From contig JAVIAB010000159.1 of the NCBI GenBank assembly GCA_032433765.1, positions 4,628,370-4,692,369 of the forward strand: a stretch of DNA of 64,000 nt. Direction: 5' to 3'. The translations under genes and the position numbers were made by a program. Under the pieces are notes generated by a model. The model was not told the DNA's origin and searched no databases. It saw nothing but the letters and a program-made list of their open reading frames with translations. Within the stretch, counting starts at the first letter, position 1. Each line of letters begins with the position of its first letter. The stretch comes from Megaustenia siamemsis. Taxonomy: Eukaryota; Mollusca; Gastropoda; Stylommatophora; Ariophantidae. Shown here in pieces: positions 36,060 to 47,311 of this stretch.

Positions 36060-36690
36060 TGTCTGTATGCTCTTCTATTTGTGTTCATATCTCTACCTCT
36101 CTATTTGTGTTCATATCTCTACGTCTCTATCTGTGTTCATATCTCTGCCTCTATATTTGTGTTCATATCTCTGCCTCTCTGTTTGTGTTCATATCTCTAC
36201 CTTTCTATTTGTGTTCATATCTCTACCTTTATATTTGTGTTCATATCTCTACCTCTCTATTTGTGTTCATATCTCTACCTTTCTATTTGTGTTCATATCT
36301 CTATCTCTCTATTTGTGATCATATCTCTACCTCTCTATTTGTGTTCATATCTCTACCTCTCTATTTGTGGTCATATCTCTACCTTTCTATTTGTGTTCAT
36401 ATCTCTACCTCTCTATTTGTGTTCATATCTCTACCTCTATATTTGTGTTCATATCTCTGCCTCTCTGTTTGTGTTCATATCTCTACCTTTCTATTTGTGT
36501 TCATATCTCTACCTTTCTATTTGTGTTCATATCTCTACCTCTCTATTTGTGTTCATATCTCTACCTCTCTGTTTGTGTTCATATCTCTACCTTTCTATTT
36601 GTGTTCATATCTCTACCTCTCTGTTTGTGTTCATATCTCTACCTTTGTGTTCATATCTCTATCTCTCTATTTGTGATCATATCACTGCCA
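36060..36690. repeat. 24-bp minisatellite, ~26 copies
   Basis: The unit is CTCTATTTGTGTTCATATCTCTAC with variants (CTGT, TTCT, GTGATC). The 24-bp length keeps all plus frames open, giving Ser/Tyr/Phe-rich readings that I reject as genes. The flanks 35931-36059 and 36691-37171 hold nothing recognised. Confidence 0.95.
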
Positions 36691-37185
36691 TTCTATTCAC
36701 GTGTTTACACCTGTATATAATAAAGAAGTACATCATTACAAAATCTTACATTTCTATGTGTCTAATTTTCTTTGTGTGCTCCTGTTTCTTTATTTCTATT
36801 TTTGTCCATAATGAAGGCATGACACATGGAGTAGGCAGTATTTGGTTATTGCTGGTGTGCTCACAACACCACATAAGAGGGTTGTTGATTTTAAGATGGT
36901 GAACCTGGCACCATTTGATATGTTCAACTATTATGAATGACCTTTTGACTATGACAGTGTTGATGAAGGGACCACTGAAAGGGCCCTGTATCAGAGAAAA
37001 ATCCAACTGATGATTACATTACACCAATACAAAGAGTGTCCTGATTGTGTCACTGAAGTAGAACAATGACAATTGACTTGTGTCGATTCCACCTTAAGAT
37101 TAGCATCAAGTGATGACTTCTACACTCACTTCTTGATTGTTCTTGTATCTTTGGAGGATATTAGTTTACCAGTCTCTGGTAGTGG

Positions 37186-37449
37186 GAGCCGCGATAGCTC
37201 AGTGGTTAGTGAACTGGACTACAAAGGACAAGAGGTAGGGTTCGATCCCAACTGACGGATTCCGGGTTCACCCAGCCTTAATGGGTACCTGATTTTTTTC
37301 AGGGAAAGTGAAGCGGCACGGGCGAAATACCGACCACATTACCCCAAAAATCATGTGCCAAAGGTCTGTAAAATATATTATCACTACACCATATTCCCTA
37401 TACGCGACTTGGCATGACGGGGGTACTTTACTACTTTTTTTTTTAACTT
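37186..37449 (+). mobile_element. tRNA-derived SINE (264 bp) with 14-bp TSD
   Basis: The head GCCGCGATAGCTCAGTGGTT has a consensus A-box (TAGCTCAGTGG), and GGGTTCGATCCC about 40 bp later is a near-perfect B-box, the internal Pol III promoter. A ~190-bp tRNA-unrelated body and a T-rich 3' end follow. The direct repeat AGTCTCTGGTAGTG at 37172-37185 and 37450-37463 marks the exact insertion, made by LINE machinery. An intact-looking promoter and a perfect duplication suggest a young copy. Confidence 0.93.
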
Positions 37450-37589
37450 AGTCTCTGGTAGTGAGCTGTTAATTTACATCTCTAATCAGGAGTTCATGCT
37501 ATAACCCCCCTCTTATACCTGTAGCTGTTCTCGGTGGGTTGTCTCTACTGTGCTGCTATATTTGTATATAGTATTACATAGTGCCATTT

Positions 37590-37670
37590 TGGCACTCAAG
37601 GTTTCTGTTTTTTGAGATTGTGGTTCTGCCCTATATACCATCTTCGGCTCGAAAGGATGATAGATAGATT
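37590..37670 (+). mobile_element. LINE-B-like 3' tail remnant
   Basis: TGCCCTATATACCATCTTCG, GCTCGAAAGGATGATAGATA resembles the LINE-B terminal sequence (compare 55275-55315). Only the last ~60 bp is recognisable. Confidence 0.5.
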
Positions 37671-38198
37671 ACATAATAATACTGTTGCACGTCGTGTATG
37701 TAACATGACATTAAAACAGTGTGCCACCTCTGGTCTGTCTGCTATTCTTGAACATGACATCAATACTAGGATCGCCTTCATGGTTCTCCCTTTACAATCA
37801 TATCGTTAACACGGAAACGCCAGTGGTACGACCATGGACTAGGTTGATGACGTACCTCGGAGTTAAGTTTGATCGCAGCCTGTGTTAGATCACATCGACC
37901 TTGTCATAACAAAAGCCCGCAAGAGATTAACGGCCGTGAATGGTCATGACAGCTACAATTATCGAGCAGAGGCTACTTACCCTTCTTGTCCTCACACCAA
38001 TTATGTCCTGACAATTCTTACTGTCAGTGGGCACATCTTTCTGTGACACAGATTGACAGGCTGGAGACATTACTGAATGAAACGCTGAAAATTATCTTGG
38101 GGTGTACGAGGGACATTCTCTGTGCAGCAATGCGGTATCTTCTTGACTTTCCAGCCATGGATGACGGGATCTGAAGGGTGTGAGGATACTCGAAGATA

Positions 38199-38690
38199 GG
38201 TGCATATAACAAGCATCCATTGTACCAAGAGCAGGTGCATATAACGAGCATCCATTGTACCAAGAGCAGGTGCATATAACGAGCATCCATTGTACCAAAA
38301 GCAGGTGCATATAACGAGCATCCATTGTACCAAGAGCAGGTGCATATAACAAGCACCCATTGTACCAAGAGCAGGTGCATATAACAAGCACCCATTGTAC
38401 CAAGAGCAGGTGCATATAACAAGCATCCATTGTACCAAGAGCAGGTGCATATAACAAGCATCCATTGTACCAAGAGCAGGTGCATATAACAAGCATCCAT
38501 TGTACCAAGAGCAGGTGCATATAACAAGCATCTATTGTACCAAGAGCAGGTGCATATAACGAGCATCCATTGTACCAAGAGCAGGTGCATATAACAAGCA
38601 TCCATTGTACCAAGAGCAGGTTCATATAACGAGCATCCATTGTACCAAGAGCAGGTTCATATAACGAGCATCCATTGTACCAAGAGCTCA
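38199..38690. repeat. 35-bp minisatellite grown from LINE-E coding sequence, ~14 copies
   Basis: The unit is GAGCAGGTGCATATAACAAG plus CATCCATTGTACCAA. The last copy runs in frame into the LINE-E reading (AYNKHPLYQELNTGKLDRVK then RGKSW), so the repeated segment is a piece of that element's ORF that expanded in place. The minus-strand ORFs of 150-230 codons here are repeat artefacts. Confidence 0.88.
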
Positions 38691-40741
38691 ACACAGGAAA
38701 GCTTGACAGGGTGAAAAGAGGCAAATCATGGGTGGGCCGAGCAGAAGATGTCATCAAATAAGTCTGTGGACTCATTAATATCAACACTGGCTAGGGGTAT
38801 TTACCGGTGCCTACATCGTTCAGGGGCACATTCTCGTGTATTGTCACACTCGACAGGAAATGTAGGTAACAGAACTCAATCGTGGTCAATGTGGAGGTCA
38901 ACGGTCAGAATGATCCAGTCATCAATACAGACGGATCCCAATACGACACCAAAGGAGTGCGTGGGTATTTACGGCAAGCTCGGCAGGCAGTACAGTCCAG
39001 GAAGACCGTGGTGCATACGTCATGACCAGAAGTAACATGACGATGGCAGTCACAAGACTACACCCACGAGTTCATACAAAGTGATATACTGAACATGATT
39101 TTTTAAAAAGTGCAGTCGGACTCTATACATGCAATGGTTAGAGTCCTTGCAGGAGTAAAGAATATGTAGGTTCACCTTTATCTACGTCCTTGGACATGCA
39201 GAAGTTCAGGGACATGAAAGAGTGGTTAGGTAGGCTAGCTACGCTGTCGTTGAAGTAGGTCAATCAATGGATCGGGTAGACGTCTTGAATGCCTTCCGAG
39301 ATGTGAGAAGGGCACAGGACTTCGACAACCATGAGTCCACGTCAATCTTTTAGATTAAAGAGATGGGAGTTGAGATGGGCACAGCCAGAAACGAGAAACT
39401 TAATGGACGTATCATAAGACTTATGAACCAAGGCTAAAATATTGCTAAAAGTTATACAATGAAGGATTCAGAATAAAATCAATACTGATTTAGATAAGCA
39501 GCAATTTGGATTTAGGAAAAAATAGAGGACAAAAGAAGCCATATTCTGCATGAGAACATTAATCGAAAAGTACAGTACGCAGAAGTAAACAAACCAATAT
39601 ATGCCTGCTTCATAGACTCATCATCGAGTGCCTTCTCCGCAACAAAGATTGGCTACCATGGAGCGCCATTCTGCTCTGTCTCTTGCTTTGATGGTGCAGG
39701 TTGTCTGTCACAGGTTGATTTGTCCATCTTTTGATGTTAGTCTTGGTCTGCCTCTGCCTCTTTTACCTTGTATTTTCCCCTTCAGGATTACTTGTAGTAG
39801 GCTGTTGTGTCTTTTAACATGGTCCAAAAATCGCGTTTGTCTTGTTTGAATTGTACTTAGTAGTTCTCTTTTCATTTTTAGTTGTTTTAAGACTTCATCG
39901 TTTGTTTTCTTTTCCTTCCATCCAATTCTACCTATTCTTCTATATATCCACATTTCAAAGGCTTCAATTCTCTGTTCTGTTTTCTTGTCTAATGTCCATG
40001 TTTCTGCACTATATAGGAATATTGAGAAATGTAACATTTTGCTATTCTTAGTCTTAGCCCTGGTGTTATTTGTTTTGATGTTAATATGTTCTTCATGACA
40101 TTAAACTTACTTTTTGCCATTCCTATTCTTTTGTTTATTTCAGTTGTACATTTTCCATCACTGGTTATAGTATGTCCAAGGTAGTTGTAGCTCTGAACTG
40201 TCTCCAGGTCTATTCCTTCTATTTTGATATCCACTTGTGGGTTTTGAGTATCTTCTTTGTTTATGATCATAGTTTTAGCCTTTTTGATATTCATATCTAG
40301 TCCATATTTTTTGCTTGTCGTGTTTATTTCATTAAGTAATTGTTATAGATCTTTAGGATTTTCTGCTAGCAGTACAGTATCGTTAGCATATCTTAGGTTA
40401 TTGATTATATTTCCATTAATTTGTAGGCCTGGCACCTCTATGATGTTTTTAAAAATTTGCTCAGTGTATAGATTGAACAAGCTTGGTGATAGGATGCATC
40501 CCTGTCTTACTCCTCTTTTTTATATCAATGGGTGTAGAGTTCTCTTTGTTATATTTTATTATTGCTGTTTGCTCCCAGTATAGATTACATATTAGTCGTA
40601 TGTCCATGTCATCTAGATGTATCTCTTTTAGGCATTCTATAAGTTGTTTGTGGTGTACTCTATCAAAAGCTTAAGTGTAGTCTATGAAGCAGGCATATAT
40701 TGGTTTGTTTAATTCTGTGTACTTTTCGATTAATGTTCTCA

Positions 40742-41500
40742 AGAGAGAAATGAATATTAAATGAGGAGAGGTAGGATGGGCGTCAAACCAACTAGATGAA
40801 GATAGGGAGGATACGTGAAGGTATAGAGAAGCCAAGAATAGAAAGAGGGAAGGTAGTAAATAAGAAGTATGTGGAGTAAATGGTTCTAACTAAAGTACAC
40901 AGAAATGAATGACGTTAAACAAACATAAAGTAGCTTGCAATTATTTGCCTGTTCCCAACTCAATTGATATCGCTGCTACTTTATGTTTGTTTAACGTCAT
41001 TCATCTCTGTGTACTTTAGTTAGAACCATTTCCACTCCGTTCTTTCACTTACCTATACTATCTCGTCAGTCTCTCCTCGCCTTCATTTCTGGGTGCTTCC
41101 TTACCCTCTCCTCTCGTACTTTGCTCCACATACTTCTTATTTACTACCTTCCCTCTTTCTATTCTTGGCTTCTCTATACCTTCACGTATCCTCCCTATCT
41201 TCATCTAGTTGGTTTGACGCCCAACCTACCTCTCCTCATTTAATATTCATTTCTCTCTTCTCTCTCTTTTCTTTTTCTCTTTTCTTATTTCTGCATCCTA
41301 CTTTCCTCGCCCTCCACTTGATCATCTAACATGTAGTAATTGTGCTTCATCGCTTGTTGTCGTTGCCCCTGTATTCTGAAGAAGACCACAGGCCGAAACG
41401 TCAGTATTGTGTTTGTTCCTTACCTATAAAGCTTTCACCATACTTTGGCGTGTTTAGCACACCCCACCAGCTTTACCGCAGCATTGCAATTATTTGCCTG
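40742..41500. mobile_element. Fold-back element with hammerhead-like core; possible Penelope-like terminal repeat
   Basis: 40742-40930 and the reverse complement of 40975-41260 match closely (for example GAATATTAAATGAGGAGAGG against CCTCTCCTCATTTAATATTC). The right arm has ~75 bp extra. TTGCAATTATTTGCCTGTTC occurs at ~40937 and ~41484. Near 41377-41402 is CTGAAGA...GGCCGAAACGTC, which fits a hammerhead core (CUGANGA, stem II, GAAA) with one stem mismatch. Hammerheads and inverted terminal repeats are known from Penelope-like elements, so this identity is a suggestion only. No GIY-YIG or RT ORF is present. Confidence 0.45.
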
Positions 41501-42404
41501 TTCCCTTCTTCGCTTTTCTCCTTTCTTCCATTTTTTCTAAGATGGTGCTAGTTATCCATTTTTTTTTATCTCTTTTGGGTAAGGTGTCGCATGTTTCTTG
41601 TATGCTTTTCTTTATGCATTGCCATTTGGTTGTTACTTTTTCATCAGGATTTTCTCATCTGTATTGTTCAATTCCTTCTACTAGCAGCTTCTGGTATGTG
41701 TTCTTTACTTGTTTTGTATAGGTATCTTTAACATCTTTTTGATTTATAGCTGTTATATGTAGTGGATTTGTTGATGAATTAGACTTTTGCTTGTTTCTCT
41801 TTAGTTTGATTTTCATTTTAATCATTACAGGATTGTGATCTGCGTTAATATCTGCTCCTGGATAGGTTTTGGCTTTCTTTACGCTGTTACGGAACCTTTC
41901 TTTTATCATTATGTAATCTATTTGATTCCTCTTCTTATCTCCATGGCTTTTCCATGTGCATAGTTTCCTTTTCTCTTGCTCAAAGTAGGTGTTACATATT
42001 ATCAGCCTGTTTTCTTCGCAGAATTGTATTAATCTTTCTCCTCTGTCATTTCTTTTTCCTAAACCATGATTTCCTATAATGGTCTTATATCTACCTTTTC
42101 CAATTTAGCGTTCATGTCACCCATTACAATGAAGATGTCCGAAGATTTCACTTGCTTCATAACTGTATTTAGGTCTTCATAGCATGCCCCTATTTGTTCA
42201 TCTGTGTAGTCTTGAGTAGGTGCATATGTCTGTATTATTGCTATGTCGAATGGTTTTGCTTTCAACTTGAGTAGTATAATCCTATTACTGTATGTCCAGT
42301 GAGTGCTTATATATTTTTGTAGCTTTCTTTTTATCAGTATTCCTAACCCACTCCCACCCTTCACCCCCTTTGATGTTCTGCTGTGTTTCCTGAATATCTA
42401 AATA

Positions 42405-42705
42405 TATATATCTTTCGTTCGCCCGAAGTATTGTCTATATTTGCAATGTCGTTTTCTGTATAAATGTTACTGTCTTTTGTAATTCTTGCAGTGACCCATA
42501 TAGTTTAGCCTGTAATGTTGTATATATTGGCCAATGAATTTTCCTCAGTCTACTATATTCAGTGCAGTCTTGAAGTATGTGTTCAGCAGTATGGGGGGGG
42601 GGGCTGTCCACATATACAAGTAGTTGAAGTGCCGATCTTGAATTTTGTATACATGTGACTATGGAGTCGATTGTGTCCTGTTCTGAGGCGTATAAGTATA
42701 ACTTG
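42405..42705 (-). mobile_element. Jockey/I-like LINE 3' fragment nested in LINE-A
   Basis: The minus strand reads HTAEHILQDCTEYSRLRKIH then WPIYTTLQAKLYGSLQELQK, the zinc-knuckle C-terminal end typical of RNase H-bearing non-LTR elements. Imperfect flanking repeats (TTTCCTGAATATCTAAATAT at left, TTTCCTGAGTATATAAATGT at right) look like a diverged target duplication. Confidence 0.65.
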
Positions 42706-43497
42706 TTCAATTCTATTCATATTTCCTGAGTATATAAATGTATATTTTTCGTCCTCTATGTACCCACATTCTTTCTATCTTGTCTCTGACATGCCTAAAA
42801 TATCTATATTTATTCGTTCTGCTTCTTGAATCAGATTTTCCAATTTCCCATCTTGATATAGAGAGTCCTAACATTCCAAGTACTTATTTTAGGATCTCTC
42901 CTCCGACATAAATTCGAATTCCTCTCCATGGCTTCCTCTGGACTAGTACGTGATGAGGCTCCAATCTCTTTCGTGGTGGTCAGTCATATTCGTCTTTCGT
43001 GTTCAGAATATGCCTCGTGTGTACCACACACTTTGATGTTTTCGCTTTCTGGGCCGTTGATAATTTCTAATTCATCCGCCTCATCCACCGTCACAGTCTT
43101 TTCACATATGGGTTGAATAAACCCGGCCGGCGCCATTTTTGTCGAGCCATGTGCTTGCCTATCGAACCGCGAACACACGACACAAAGAAGAATAAATCAT
43201 ATTCCACTTAAATATAGGTAATAACAGTTCATCCACACGTCAGAAGTAAAACATCCAGTAAAACGAGGAATAGCAACACATAATTTCACAAACTAGACTG
43301 TCGCGTAAATCATTTAAATAGTTCAGAAATTGCCGAATTAAAAAAAAAAAAACGCCTATACGAAGCCACCATGACACCGGAAACCGATACAGATCATAAA
43401 CTACACCAAAGCTTTTGATAGAGTACACCACAAAAAACTTATAGAATGCCTAAAAGAGATAGACCTCGATGACATGGACATACGACTAATGTGTAAA

Positions 43498-43866
43498 CTA
43501 TTGAGTTATTTGCGGGTCATCATCATTGCACTCCGAACATGTCCATGGGTGCTTAGATCCCCTCCTCAGCAATTCCCGCAGTGTCCAGCGACTGACGACT
43601 CCAGTTCTATGTTGGTTGATAAGTCTTCTTACACGACCACTAAGTTTATCCTTTCTGGTTGTGCCCACCTTAACTCCCATTTCCATCATCCGAAAAAGTG
43701 ACGTGGATCTGTGTTTGTTGAAGTCCTGTGCTCTTCCCATATCTCGGAGGGCATTAATGATGTTCGTCCGATCCATTTGTTGCCCGTCCTCAACGACAGC
43801 GCAGCTAGCCAACCTGTCCGCTCTTTCATTTCCCCGTACTTTATTTACTTTCATTTCCCCGTAAAT
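43498..43866 (-). mobile_element. LINE-E minus-strand 3' fragment nested in LINE-A
   Basis: One minus-strand ORF of 118 codons encodes KVRGNERADRLAS (end of RNase H), NIINALRDMGRAQDFNKHRS, GRVRRLINQHRTGV and HPWTCSECNDDD. It is the best-preserved copy of the LINE-E C-terminus in this window and shows how the split plus-strand LINE-E (39423 to 46487) should join. It interrupts LINE-A between its KL and NLYWEQ codons; a short ATGT(G)TAA duplication is possible. Confidence 0.8.
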
Positions 43867-44406
43867 ATGTAATCTTTACTGGGAGCAAACAGCAATAATA
43901 AAATATAACAAAGAGAACTCTACACACATTGATATAAAAAGAGAAGTAAGACAGGGATGCATCCTATCACCAAGCTTGTTCAATCTATACACTGAGCAAA
44001 TCTTTAAAAACATCATAGAGATACCAGGCCCACAAATTAATGGAAAAATAATCAATAACCTAAGATATGCTGACGATACTGTTCTACTAGCAGAAAATCC
44101 AAAAGATCTATAACAATTACTTAATGAAATAAACACGACAAGCAAAAAATATGGACTAGATATGAATATCAAAAAGACTAAAACTATGATCATAAACAAA
44201 GAAAATACTCAAAACCCACAAGTGGATATCAAAATTGAAGGAATAGACCTTGAGACAGTTCAGAACTATAACTACCTTGGACATATTATAACCAGTGATG
44301 GAAAATGTACAACTGAAATAAACAAAAGAATAGGAATGGCAAAAAGTAATTTTAATGTCATGAAGAACATACTAAAATCAAAGCAAATAACACCAGGGCT
44401 AAAACT

Positions 44407-46031
44407 CATCATCATCGTGTGCCCTCTCCGCAACGAAGGTTGGCTACCATGGATCGTCATTCTACTCTGTTTCTTGCTTTGATGGTGCAGGCTGTCATAG
44501 ATTGACTTGTCCATCTTTTGATGTTACTCGTCCATGTTAGTCTTGGTCTGCCTCTGCCTCTTTTACCTTGTATTTTTCCTTCCAATATTACTTTTAGTAG
44601 GCTGTTGTGCCTTTTAACATGCCCCAAAAATTTAATTTGTCTTGTCTTAATTGTATTCAGCAGTTCTCTTTTTATTTTCAGTTGTTTTAAAACTTCATGG
44701 TTTGTTATCTTTTGTTTCTATCCAATTCTACCTATTCTTCTATAAATCCACATTTCAAAGGCTTCAATTTTCTGTTCTGTTTTCTTGTCTTATAGTCCAT
44801 GTTTCTGCACCATACAGTAATATTGAGAAGATGTAACATTTTGCTATTCTTAGTTTCAGTCCTGCTGATATTTGTTTTGTTGTTAGTATATTTTTCATGG
44901 CATTAAAATTACTTTTTGCCATACCTATTCTTTTGATTATTTCAGTTTTGCATTTTCCATCAATGGTTATAGTATGTCCCAGGTAGTTGTAACTCTGGAC
45001 TGTCTCCAGATGTATTCCCTCAACTGTGATATTTAATTGTAGTTCTTAAAATTTTCTTTGTTTATGATCATATTTTTAGCCTTTTTGATATTCATTTCTA
45101 GTCCATATTTTTTGCTTGTTGTGTTTATCACATTAAGCAATTGTTGTAGGTCTCTAGGATTTTCTGCTAGTAGAACAGTATCATCAGCATATCTCAGGTT
45201 ATTGATTATTTTTCCATTAATGTTTAGGCCTGGTATCTCTGAGATGTTTTTAAAGATTTGCTCGGTGTATAGATTGAACAAGCTTGGTAGATCCGGCGTC
45301 TTGGCGACTACGTGTTGTCGTTTTTATAACTCGGCTCTTGCTCAGATATTTAAATGATTTACGCGACAGTCTAGTTATGAATTTATGTGTTGCTATTTCC
45401 CACTTGGTGTAATGTTTTACTTCTGACTGGAGGATGGACTGCGAACTATATCGATATTTAAGTGGATTTATTCTTTCTTTGTGTCGTGTGTTCGCGGTTC
45501 GATAGGCAGGCACATGGTTCGACAACAATGGCGTCGATAGTCGGGTGTGTTCAACCCGTATGTTAAAACTCTGCGACGGTGGAATGGGCGGAGGAATTAA
45601 TTGAAATAATCAACGGCCCAGAAAGCGAAAACAACAAAGTGTGTGGTACACATGAGGCATTCTCAGAACACGAAAGGCGAAAATGGCAGACCACCGTGAA
45701 AGAGATTGGAGCCTCATCACGTATAAATCCAAAGAAAGCCATTGAGAGAAATTCTAACTACTGTATTAAGAACGAATTAAAAATAGCTACATGGAATGTT
45801 AGGACCTTATACCAACAAGGAAAACTAGAAAATCTTATGGTAGAAGCAGAACGACTAAACATAGATATCTTAGGCATATCGGAAACTAGATGGAAGGAAA
45901 GGGGATACATACTAGACGATAAATATACATTTATATATTCAGGTAATACAAAAGAACATCAAAGAAGAGTAGGCATTCTAATAAAACGAGAACTACAAAA
46001 ATATATAAATACTCAATTGACATATAATGAT
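44407..46031 (-). mobile_element. Twin-primed LINE-A copy (5' inversion), TSD AGGGCTAAAACT
   Basis: A perfect 12-bp repeat AGGGCTAAAACT flanks the insert (44395-44406 and 46032-46043). The left part, 44407 to ~45289, is LINE-A on minus from its CATCATCATCG tail to the YTEQIF/YADD region. The right part, ~45290-46031, is LINE-A on plus from the 5' UTR through ELKIATWNVRTLYQQGKLEN and ILGISETRWKERGYILDD of the endonuclease. The 5' part is thus inverted, with its 5' terminus at the inner junction and an internal break at the outer edge, as twin priming predicts. Confidence 0.9.
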
Positions 46032-46616
46032 AGGGCTAAAACTAAGAATAGCAAAATGTTACATCTTCTCAATATTCCTATATGGTTCAGAAACATGGAC
46101 ATTGGACAAGAAAACAGAACAGAGAATTGAAGCCTTTGATATGTGGATATATAGAAGAATAGGTAGAAGTGGATGAATGAAAAGAAAAGAAACGATGAAG
46201 TCTTAAAAGAACTAAAAATGAGAAGAGAACTACTAAACACAATTCAAACAAAACAAATGCGATTTTTGGGCCATGTTAAAAGACACAACAGCCTTCTAAA
46301 AGTAAACCTGAAGAGGAAAATACAAGGTAAAAGAGGCAGACCAATACTAACATGGACGAGTAACATCAAAAGATGGACAAATCAGCCTATGACAACCTGC
46401 ACCATCAAAGCAAGAGACAGAGCAGAATGGCGCTCCATTATAGACAACCTTCGTTACGGAGACGACACTCGATGATGATGATATAACTGGAGTCGTCAAT
46501 CGCTGATCACTGCGGGACATGCTGAGGAGAGGATTTGAGGAACATATGGACATGTGTTCGAAGTGCAATGATGATGCCTTGATATTGGTAAGCCCACATT
46601 GGGCACACGTGATCAA

Positions 46617-46790
46617 ATCTTGATATTAATGTTTGGCTTTATTCTGGCTTTCTGAAGCCGTGATTGGCCTTGTTTTCTGAATGTTCCCTGCTAGTCCCGT
46701 GTCAACTAATGACGTCATTCCTGTCGGCTTATTAAAAAGACAAACATTGCCAGTAAAACGTGACAGTGACTTGTTTTTCTTCCTCCTCAA
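46617..46790. repeat. Dispersed repeat X, copy 2
   Basis: TTGATATTAATGTTTGGC and GGCCTTGTTTTCTGAATGTT match 11050-11200. It starts just after the LINE-E end. 46791-47303 holds nothing else recognised. Confidence 0.6.
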
Positions 46791-47311
46791 ACTAAAAGTA
46801 CGTACGGTTTTGTTGTATAAACCAACTGGTACCTTATATACAATATACATTTGCTTCATTCTATTTTCACTCAAAATACAGGTAAAGTGTAAAGGTTAAG
46901 TTTAGTCCACTAATTTTATTCAGTTCGGAAAAGTTAGAGTAGGCATAGTGAGGGACTTTGATAAATTGAAACTGGTAACTTCAAAGAGCAATGAAAAGCC
47001 AAATTTGATTTTTTTCTACATCACCGCCATTTTCGGAAATTGGCCGAAATTGGCTACGGGACACGCACTTTAACGCATTTCCCCGGAGATGTCACATGAC
47101 TTGTGTTACTATTTATATATGTTAGGTGAAAGGTCAGGAAATACCCTACAGTTTGGTGAAAGAATTATTGAAATACACGTAGCCGTTTTCAAGATATTAG
47201 TGATTGAATGCATTATTTGAACACTTTTACTGATTTTCTCCATATTTAAACAGTAAATTTATTTATATCCATGACAAAACACATATTTTTAAATTCAACA
47301 TCCATTTAAAT

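Larger units (their letters stand above)
39619..43394 (-). mobile_element. LINE-A minus-strand copy reaching the 5' UTR, with two internal insertions
   Basis: Flanked by CATAGACT (39611-39618) and CATAAACT (43395-43402), an 8-bp duplication with one mismatch. Its 3' end is at the left (CATCATCGAGTGCC), with RT to about 40741. Its 5' region runs from 41505 to 43394: endonuclease-domain pieces (KAKTYPGADINADHNPVMIK, GGSGLGILIKRKLQKYI, IFIVMGDMNAKLEK), the N-terminal ELEIINGPESENIKVCGTHE reading and a 5' UTR. About 0.7 kb of central coding sequence is missing where the fold-back element lies (40742-41500). A separate LINE fragment interrupts it at 42405-42705. Confidence 0.75.
39424..46478 (+). 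mobile_element. LINE-A plus-strand copy in four segments
   Basis: Pieces at 39424-39618, 43403-43497, 43867-44406 and 46044-46478 follow each other in LINE-A order: KILLKVIQ...QQFGFRKK...AIFCMRTLIEKY; YTKAFDRVHHKKLIECLKEI; NLYWEQTAIIKYNKENST, QGCILSPSLFNLYTEQIFK and YADDTVLLAENPKDL; then AKCYIFSIFLYGSETWTLDK and the GHVKRH 3' region with a GATGATGATG tail. Three insertions separate the pieces, two of them with target duplications. The element itself sits in LINE-E. Confidence 0.85.
37800..46590 (+). mobile_element. LINE-E host element, interrupted by LINE-A and other nested insertions
   Basis: Segments of one plus-strand RNase H-bearing LINE lie at 37800-39423 and 46487-46590. The first has RT C-terminal sequence (TYLGVKFDRSL, then LNETLKIILGCTRDILCAAM and RYLLDFP), a KRGKSWVGRAEDVIK motif, decayed RNase H (NTDGSQYDTKG) and a DVLNAFRDVRRAQDF motif ending RLMNQ. 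The missing end (TGVVNR, then MDMCSKCNDD) appears at 46487 after 7 kb of inserted LINE-A and nested elements. The order is confirmed by the minus-strand LINE-E copy at 43498-43866, where the two parts are joined. The copy is heavily decayed. Confidence 0.75.

Noticed and set aside
37186..37260. A functional tRNA gene
   Set aside because: A- and B-boxes are good, but the sequence does not close a tRNA cloverleaf acceptor stem, and target duplications lie 264 bp apart around a larger body. It is a SINE.
38024..38787. Minus-strand ORFs with repeated MHLLLVQWMLVICTCSWYN
   Set aside because: Arise from the 35-bp array, which is expanded LINE-E sequence whose coding strand is plus.
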